Shown here piece after piece: positions 58,994 to 64,000 of a stretch of 64,000 bases of DNA. A program made the translations under genes and the position numbers. Source of the DNA: DAOUKH01 sp965207995 (GTDB taxonomy: Bacteria > Chloroflexota > Dehalococcoidia > SHYB01); the NCBI GenBank assembly GCA_965207995.1, contig OZ242299.1:124001-188000 (forward strand), given 5' to 3'. Under the pieces are notes generated by a model. The model was not told the origin of the DNA. It ran no database searches and saw only the letters and a program-made list of their open reading frames with translations. Position 1 is the stretch's first letter. Each line of letters opens with the position of its first letter.

Positions 58994-59914
58994 ATGACCA
59001 CAAAGAACGACAACCCGCACGGCTACGGAGCCGACCTCCAGCGGGACAAGCCGCCGGAAGAGATGGTCCTCTACGAGATCATCGAGCCGCATATCTGCAA
59101 GATCACGCTGAACCGGCCCGAGCGCCGCAACGCGGTGCTGACGCCGGACATGAACTACGAGCTCCTCGCCAAGTTCCAGCAGGCCCAGGACGACGATTCG
59201 GTGAAAGTCATCATCCTCGCCGGCGAAGGGCAGGACTTCTGCGCCGGCGAGGACAACCGCCGCCTCCCCGTCGAGTCGTTCGGCCTCAAAAAGGGCCAGC
59301 GGCTACCCCAGTCGCTCCGCATGCAGGGCATCACCAAGACCTTCAAAACCATGCACGACTCCATGACCTGGGGCACGAAGACCGTCATCGCCGCCTGTCA
59401 GGGCGGGGTCATCGGCCAGGGTTTCGGCATCGTGATGACCGTCGACCTCATCGTCGCTTCCGAAGACGCCTACTTCACCCGCCGCCAGAGCCGGATCGGT
59501 TTCGCCAGCTTCGAGGTGCAGCTGCCGCTAACCCTGCTCCGTTGCGGCATCAACCGCGGCTACGAGCTCAACATCACCGGCCGCAGCGTCTCGGCGCAGG
59601 AGATGCACGAGTGGGGCGTCGTCTCCTCCGTCGTGCCCCGCGACAAGCTGATGGACGAAGCCCTGCGCTACGCCCGCGCCGTCGCCGCCCACTCCACCGA
59701 CAACCTCATGTTGGGGCGCAAGTCCATGAACATGTTCTTCCGGCTCCTCGGCGTCGACACGTATTTCAACTACGCCGAAGTCGCCCACCCGCTCTTCACC
59801 AACATGGTGTGGCGCGAGGACGAGCACAACTTTCTCCGCGAGCGCAACAAGTACGGCAACAAGGAAGGAATGCGCCGCCTCAACGCCGTTTGGGAAGACC
59901 TCGGCTTCAAGTAG
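58994..59914 (+). CDS. Enoyl-CoA hydratase/isomerase family protein, tandem paralogue
   Basis: A 306-residue paralogue of the preceding gene, sharing NPHGYG near the start, ICKITLNRPERRNAVLTPDM, FCAGEDNRRLPVESFGLKKG, NRGYELNITGRSVSAQEMHE and the ending EGMRRLNAVWEDLGFK. The catalytic region is SEDAYFTRRQSRIGFASFEV: first Glu kept, second replaced by Gln. Duplication with conserved changes suggests a heteromeric enzyme or two steps on related substrates. It ends the operon just before a bidirectional terminator. Confidence 0.9.
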   Translation: MTTKNDNPHGYGADLQRDKPPEEMVLYEIIEPHICKITLNRPERRNAVLTPDMNYELLAKFQQAQDDDSVKVIILAGEGQDFCAGEDNRRLPVESFGLKKGQRLPQSLRMQGITKTFKTMHDSMTWGTKTVIAACQGGVIGQGFGIVMTVDLIVASEDAYFTRRQSRIGFASFEVQLPLTLLRCGINRGYELNITGRSVSAQEMHEWGVVSSVVPRDKLMDEALRYARAVAAHSTDNLMLGRKSMNMFFRLLGVDTYFNYAEVAHPLFTNMVWREDEHNFLRERNKYGNKEGMRRLNAVWEDLGFK

Positions 59915-59939
59915 CCGCTAGGTCGAAAGAACCGAACAA

Positions 59940-59973
59940 AAGAGGGGCCGCTTTGATGCGGCCCCTCTTCTTT
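59940..59973. terminator. Bidirectional rho-independent terminator
   Basis: A 12-bp stem AAGAGGGGCCGC/GCGGCCCCTCTT with a 6-nt loop, followed by CTTT on the plus strand and preceded by an A-rich run (AACAAAA) that serves as the T-run on the minus strand. It separates the convergent hydratase genes. Confidence 0.85.
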
Positions 59974-60015
59974 GCGTATTGGATAGCGGGGAGAAATGCC
60001 CCGCTCGCCAAAAGG

Positions 60016-60827
60016 CTAGTAACCGGTGAAAACGGGTGCCCGCTTCTCCGAGAAGGCCGTCGTAGCCTCCTTGTGGTCCTCCGTCGCCATGGCGAGCTGC
60101 TCCGAGATGAGGCAGAAGTCCATGACCCGGTTGAGGCCGTCCCACAGGTGCTTGTTGATGGCGATCTTGGTAAACCGCACCGCGACCCGCGCGCCCGCCG
60201 CGATCTCCTCCGCGTAGGCGATGGCCCGGTCGAGCACTTCTTCCTTCGGATAGCAATAGTTTGTGACGCCAAGCTCGTGGGCCTCCCGGCCCGTGATCAG
60301 CCGGCCCGACATCAGCATGTCCTTGGCCTTGTGGACGCCGATCAGATACGGCCAGATCAGCGCGCCGCCGTCGCCGGCGGTGATGCCCACCCGGACGTGG
60401 TTGTCGCCGATCTTCGCGTCCTCGGCGATGAAGGTGACGTCGCACAGCAGGCCGATGGTGGCGCCGAGACCAACCGCATGCCCGTTGATCGCCGCGATCA
60501 GGGGAACCTCGCAGTTCACGAAGCGCTGCACGATGTACTTCGCCCGCGCAGCAGGTTGCCGGGATCGAGCTTCTCGGCGGCGCCGGTGGCGCGGTCGCCC
60601 ATCGCCTTCACGTCGCCGCCCGCGCAGAAAGCCCGCCCCGCACCGGTGAAGACCACCGCGTTGACGTCGCGGTCGTAGTTCACCATGTGCAGGAACTCCT
60701 CGATGGCCTCGTGCATGCCGTCGCCCATCGAGTTCAGCCGGTCCGGCCGGTTCAGCGTCGCGATCGCTACCTTGTTCGGCCGGACCTCGACACTGAGGTG
60801 GCCCTTCTCCACGTTGCTATAGTCCAC
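60016..60827 (-). pseudogene. Enoyl-CoA hydratase, frameshifted
   Basis: A crotonase-family gene read in two frames. From GTG 60827 (AAGGAGGCGACC upstream): DYSNVEKGHLSVEVRPNKVA, ATLNRPDRLNSMGDG and GRAFCAGGDVKAMGD as far as PGNLLRG. Near 60538-60555 the homologous frame changes and continues AKYIVQRFVNCEVPLIAAIN, GHAVGLGATIGLLCDVTFIA to the stop at 60016. A single missing base in a GC run would restore a normal protein of about 270 residues. Either a recent inactivation or a sequence error; everything else looks intact, including its TATAAT promoter at 60883. It lies upstream of no other gene in its transcript. Confidence 0.8.
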
Positions 60828-60882
60828 GGTCGCCTCCTTGAACGTTTCGTCACCCGGCGCGGTGGCCCCGCGCCCGCGGCGG

Positions 60883-60888
60883 ATTATA
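60883..60888 (-). promoter_or_regulatory. -10 box (TATAAT) for the frameshifted hydratase
   Basis: Minus-strand TATAAT in GGTTATAATCCG, 56 nt upstream of the GTG at 60827. No clear -35. Confidence 0.45.
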
Positions 60889-60929
60889 ACCGGGGCGCCG
60901 CGCCGCGTCACCGCGCGACGACCAACCCC

Positions 60930-63662
60930 CTACGCCTCCTCCACCAGCCGCCGGAGGTCGTGCTTGGCGTCGTGGATGTCTGCCCAAAGGTCGCCGAGAA
61001 GTTCGACCCGCTCCGGCACGACGTCGATAGTGAGGTCGGCGGGATAGACGTCGTCCAACTCGTCCCAATGCAGAGGCGTCGAGACCGGCGCCCCCGGCAG
61101 CGGTCGCAGCGAGTAGACCGACGCCATGTTCTTCCCCCGCACGTTCTGGTTGTGGTCGAGGAAGATCTTGCCCTCGCGCTTGCTCACCGCCCACTCCATC
61201 GTTACGTCAAGCGGGCGCTGGTCCATCAGGAACCTCCCGATCAGCTCCGTCACCTTGCGGGTGACCGGGTAAGGGTGCTCGCGCCGCACGGGAACGTAGA
61301 CGTGCAGCCCCGTCTTCCCCGACGTCTTCAGGAACGACGACAGCGAGAGTTGGTCGAGGATGCCCTTCAGAGCCCGCGCCGTCTCCACGGCCTTGGCGAA
61401 GGCGCGGCGGTTGAGCTCGGGCTCGGCGCCGGCCCCTTCCTCGCCGGAGTAGATGTACGGATCGAAGTCGAAGACCAGGAAGTCGGGGTAGTTGAGGATG
61501 CTGCCCTCGATGTTCTCCTTCGAGCCGGTGAACGCTGTTCCCAGGCCGGCCCCGTCGGGGCCCGCGGCGCAACGCGACAGCCAGGGGTGCATCTCGATGT
61601 CGGCGAGCTGCGCCAGCCAGAGCAGCGTGGCCAGATTGTTCACCATGACGTACTCGACGTCGCCCTCGTTGTGCGACGAGAAGAGCTTCACCGTCTCCAC
61701 GAACTCGGGTAGCCCGTAGGTCCAGTTCTTCTGATAGAAGCTCGGCGCGTCGACGCCGTTCGGGTAGCGGGTCAGTGTCAGCGGACGGTCTCGCAGGTGG
61801 GGCAGGAGCGCCGGCGCGATCCGCGCGTAGTACGCCAGCATGTCCCGTTTCGTGATGGCGGCCCGCTCCGCCGTCTCGGGCCAGAGCGCCTTGTCGAGGT
61901 TGGTGAGGCGAACTACATAGCCTCCGGCGTCGACCGTCATCGACCCGTCTTTCCCGGCCTCGCCCGCAAGCTGCTCGACCGCCGTCGCCGCGTCCTCTGC
62001 GACCCCACGGCTGTTTACTTCCGCTCCCTGTTGGACGGGGCTGGCAACCGGCGTCGGCGCGGCGGACGGCCGCTCGCGAACGACTAAACGCGGGTCGCGG
62101 TCCGGTTCGAGTCCCAAGTAGACGGGAGCGCGTAAGTGCTCGCCGGCGCCCCACTCGGCGAACTTCACCCGCGCCACCAGCTCGGGCCGCAGCCAGACGT
62201 CGCCCGGCAAGCCAAGCTCCGGGTCCGGTACGAACGGCATTTCCTCGACCCGCAGCGCCTGCATCCGTTCGTGCAGGTCGTCGAGCGCCGCTTGGTCGAA
62301 TCCTGTACCGACCCTGGCCGCGAAGCGGAACGTGCCGCCCTCGTAGTAACCGACGAGCAACGAGCCGAAGGTCGAGGCCCGCGCGCCCGTCCCCGCGCTG
62401 TAACCCCCGACGACCATCTCCTGCGATTGCGTCGCCTTGATCTTGAGCCACGCACTCCCGCGACGGCCCGGCTGGTAGGAACTATCCAACCGCTTCGCCA
62501 CGACGCCTTCGAGTCCGAGCCCCGTCGCCGCCTTGAAGAATCCCTCGCCGCCGCCGGCGACATACTCGATGGGCCGCACCACGTCGCCGGGGGCCAGCAT
62601 GCGGGCAAGCAATTCCTTCCGCTCCGAAAGCGGCGCCCCACGGACGTTGTAGCCGTCGAGGTAGAGCAGATCGAAGGGGTAGTACATCAGCGTGCCCGCG
62701 GCGCGGGGCGCGCTGGCCATGCTCGGCCCGCCCATCCGTTGCTGCATCAGCCCAAAGCTCGGCAGCCCCGCCTCGTCGAGCACGACCACCTCGCCGTCGA
62801 GGACGAACGACTCATGGGACTGCGCCCGCAGTTCCTCCACCACCTCCGGGTAGAGCGAGGTCATGTCGTTGCCGTTGCGGCTGCGCAGCCGGATCGCGCC
62901 CCGCTCAACGAACGCCAGCAGACGGAAGCCGTCCATCTTCGGCTCGAAGAGCCAGCCATCGCCGTCGAACGGCGCGTCGGTGAGCTTGGCTAACATCGGC
63001 TTGACTGAGCTAGGAAAGCGGGCCTCAGTACCGCAGCGGGCGAGCAGGCGGTCCAGCGGCGTCGGATCGGGGAGCCGTCCCGCCTTAAGGTCGTCGATGG
63101 TCAGCTTCGACAGCACCGACGCCCCCTCGTCCAACACGTCGGGACTGGCGCGCGCGTGCGCGTCCTTGTGTTTAATGAGCAGCCACTCGCGCTCTCCGCG
63201 CGAGGTCTTCACCAGCGTCCACGATCCCCGCAGTTTCCGCCCGCGAAGGGTGAACGAGAGCTTGCCCACTGCCAGCCCTTCCTCCATCCGACGGTCCGAC
63301 GTTTCACGGTCGCCGAAGGAGAGAACGCCGTCCTCGTCCGGCGAGTAGACTCCGGTATCCCAGACGATCATCTGGCCCGCGCCGTAGTTTCCCGGCGCGA
63401 TCACGGCCTCGAACGTCAGGTAGTCCAGCGGGTGGTCCTCGACCATCACCGCCAGCCGCTTCTCGTTGGGATCGAACGACGGCCCCTTGGGCACGGGCCA
63501 CGACTTCAGCGTGCCGCCGATCTCCAGCCGCACATCGTAGTGCAGCCGCCGCGCCGCGTGCTTCTGCACAACAAACCGCAGGCTGCCCCAGCCCGTACCC
63601 TCGCCGCCGCGCGGCTCAGGCGTCCGGTCAAAGTCGCGCTTCGCCTCGTACCGGTCGAGCAT
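60930..63662 (-). CDS. ligD: ATP-dependent DNA ligase LigD (3'-phosphoesterase, ligase and polymerase domains)
   Basis: A 910-residue multifunctional non-homologous end-joining enzyme with the order phosphoesterase-ligase-polymerase. Phosphoesterase (about 10-160): FVVQKHAARRLHYDVRLEIG with His41, Asp43, and EDHPLDY with His77. Ligase (about 215-520): the adenylated Lys242 in EPKMDGFRLLAF, then SFVLDGEVVVLDE, EGVVAKRLDSSYQPGRRG and AWLKIKATQSQEMVVGGYSA. Polymerase/primase (about 600-910): LTNLDKALWPE, LTLTRYPNGVDAPSFYQKNW, and the metal motif FDFDP near 770. A low-complexity linker separates the last two. Ku, its usual partner, is not in the window. The start is ATG 63662. Confidence 0.95.
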   Translation of the reverse strand: MLDRYEAKRDFDRTPEPRGGEGTGWGSLRFVVQKHAARRLHYDVRLEIGGTLKSWPVPKGPSFDPNEKRLAVMVEDHPLDYLTFEAVIAPGNYGAGQMIVWDTGVYSPDEDGVLSFGDRETSDRRMEEGLAVGKLSFTLRGRKLRGSWTLVKTSRGEREWLLIKHKDAHARASPDVLDEGASVLSKLTIDDLKAGRLPDPTPLDRLLARCGTEARFPSSVKPMLAKLTDAPFDGDGWLFEPKMDGFRLLAFVERGAIRLRSRNGNDMTSLYPEVVEELRAQSHESFVLDGEVVVLDEAGLPSFGLMQQRMGGPSMASAPRAAGTLMYYPFDLLYLDGYNVRGAPLSERKELLARMLAPGDVVRPIEYVAGGGEGFFKAATGLGLEGVVAKRLDSSYQPGRRGSAWLKIKATQSQEMVVGGYSAGTGARASTFGSLLVGYYEGGTFRFAARVGTGFDQAALDDLHERMQALRVEEMPFVPDPELGLPGDVWLRPELVARVKFAEWGAGEHLRAPVYLGLEPDRDPRLVVRERPSAAPTPVASPVQQGAEVNSRGVAEDAATAVEQLAGEAGKDGSMTVDAGGYVVRLTNLDKALWPETAERAAITKRDMLAYYARIAPALLPHLRDRPLTLTRYPNGVDAPSFYQKNWTYGLPEFVETVKLFSSHNEGDVEYVMVNNLATLLWLAQLADIEMHPWLSRCAAGPDGAGLGTAFTGSKENIEGSILNYPDFLVFDFDPYIYSGEEGAGAEPELNRRAFAKAVETARALKGILDQLSLSSFLKTSGKTGLHVYVPVRREHPYPVTRKVTELIGRFLMDQRPLDVTMEWAVSKREGKIFLDHNQNVRGKNMASVYSLRPLPGAPVSTPLHWDELDDVYPADLTIDVVPERVELLGDLWADIHDAKHDLRRLVEEA

Positions 63663-63698
63663 CCGCCCCTCCGCCGCTCAGTATAGACGGCGACGCCC

Positions 63699-63781
63699 TT
63701 CCCTCTTCTGGGGGAGCACGTTAAGCCTCTCCCCCTCTGGGGGGAGACTGAGAGAGGGCACGCGCCCACAGGGCGCGCCGG
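63699..63781. repeat. Family A repeat
   Basis: TTCTGGGGGAGCACGTTAAG followed by CCTCTCCCCCTCTGGGGGGA and CTGAGAGAGGGCACGCGCCC with a GCGCCCACAGGGCGC stem. It lies between the amidohydrolase end and the ligD start; both read leftwards. Confidence 0.85.
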
Positions 63782-63803
63782 AGGGGCGGGGCGCGGTGGT
63801 CCC

Positions 63804-64000
63804 CTACCCGCCGTTGTTCAACCCATACAGCTCGGCGCAGTTGAGCGCGACCATACGGCGGCGGTCCTCGTCGGAGACCCCGGTCATCATCGAGTCGATG
63901 AGCTTCCGCGAGTAGGGCCAGTCGTTGCCGTGGTGCGGGAAGTCGGTGGACCACATGATGTTCTTGACTCCGGCGAGGTGCCGCGCGAAGACGCCGGAGT
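63804..64000 (-). CDS. Amidohydrolase family 2 protein, C-terminal part (cut by right edge)
   Basis: The last 65 codons of a gene entering from the right edge. It reads GVFARHLAGVKNIMWSTDFP, then HHGNDWPYSRKLIDSMMTGV and RRRMVALNCAELYGLNNGG before the TAG. The STDFPHHGNDWP block is the family's C-terminal motif with the metal-site Asp, as in the ACDFPHPEG and SDYPHSDG motifs of the other amidohydrolases here. Nothing can be said about its N-terminus. Confidence 0.8.
   Translation of the reverse strand, partial: SGVFARHLAGVKNIMWSTDFPHHGNDWPYSRKLIDSMMTGVSDEDRRRMVALNCAELYGLNNGG

Overview
The window is GC-rich bacterial chromosome of the kind seen in Chloroflexota, class Dehalococcoidia (SAR202-like or a terrestrial relative). 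The basis is indirect: a large set of CaiB/BaiF CoA-transferases, SCP2-thiolase/DUF35 modules, coenzyme F420 genes with luciferase-like oxidoreductases, metal-dependent amidohydrolases, a MerB-like protein, UGSC-type selenoproteins and many G/C-rich palindromic intergenic repeats. No marker gene fixes the phylum, and an actinobacterial origin is not excluded. Nearly all genes use G/C-ending codons; ATG, GTG and TTG starts all occur, and 4-bp ATGA/GTGA overlaps are common.

Layout. 1-1350 (-): edge of a type I restriction-modification locus. 1778-5280 (+): two FMN split-barrel proteins and a double CaiB. 5468-7556 (-): UGSC partner, UGSC selenoprotein, PaaI thioesterase. 7700-9064: orphan Phd antitoxin, small dimeric-barrel protein, NTF2-like protein. 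9600-12667 (+): tRNA-Pro(CGG), terminator, ispH, secreted metalloprotease. 12956-17759: two divergent amidohydrolases, MFS exporter, enoyl-CoA hydratase. 18138-20594 (-): frameshifted LLM oxidoreductase, SDR, tandem Dabb protein. 20674-26629 (+): membrane protein, CaiB, two SCP2-thiolase-like proteins, DUF35, LLM oxidoreductase. 27019-28702 (-): enoyl-CoA hydratase and SDR. 28843-33330 (+): NifU-like CxxC protein, UGSC-partner fusion selenoprotein, two CaiB. 33942-41205: MDR oxidoreductase, aldo/keto reductase, amidohydrolase, PQQ-type dehydrogenase, double CaiB. 41399-45094 (+): overlapping cofD-cofC-LLM-solute-binding protein operon. 45368-48666 (+): two thiolase-like/DUF35 pairs. 48663-50158: small proteins and a BrnT-like toxin-antitoxin pair. 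50167-55988: double CaiB, MerB-like protein, two more CaiB. 56081-56739: VapBC. 56823-60827: acyl-CoA dehydrogenase and three enoyl-CoA hydratases. 60930-63662 (-): LigD. The right edge cuts another amidohydrolase.

Function. The gene set points to degradation or remodelling of varied carboxylic acids as CoA esters: CaiB proteins transfer CoA, acyl-CoA dehydrogenase and hydratases carry out beta-oxidation-like steps, and thiolase-like/DUF35 pairs (which lack the thiolase cysteine and resemble Ltp2-ChsH2 retro-aldolases) cleave side chains. SDR, AKR, MDR and F420-dependent LLM enzymes supply redox steps, and CofC/CofD make the F420 precursor.

The most notable content is two selenoprotein genes. 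Each is split by an in-frame TGA that begins a D-U-G-S-C motif, with a SECIS-like hairpin at the right distance downstream. One is a stand-alone UGSC protein beside a 363-residue partner of unknown function. The other is a natural fusion of the same two domains, coupled by overlap to a NifU-like CxxC protein. A conventional gene caller would truncate or split both.
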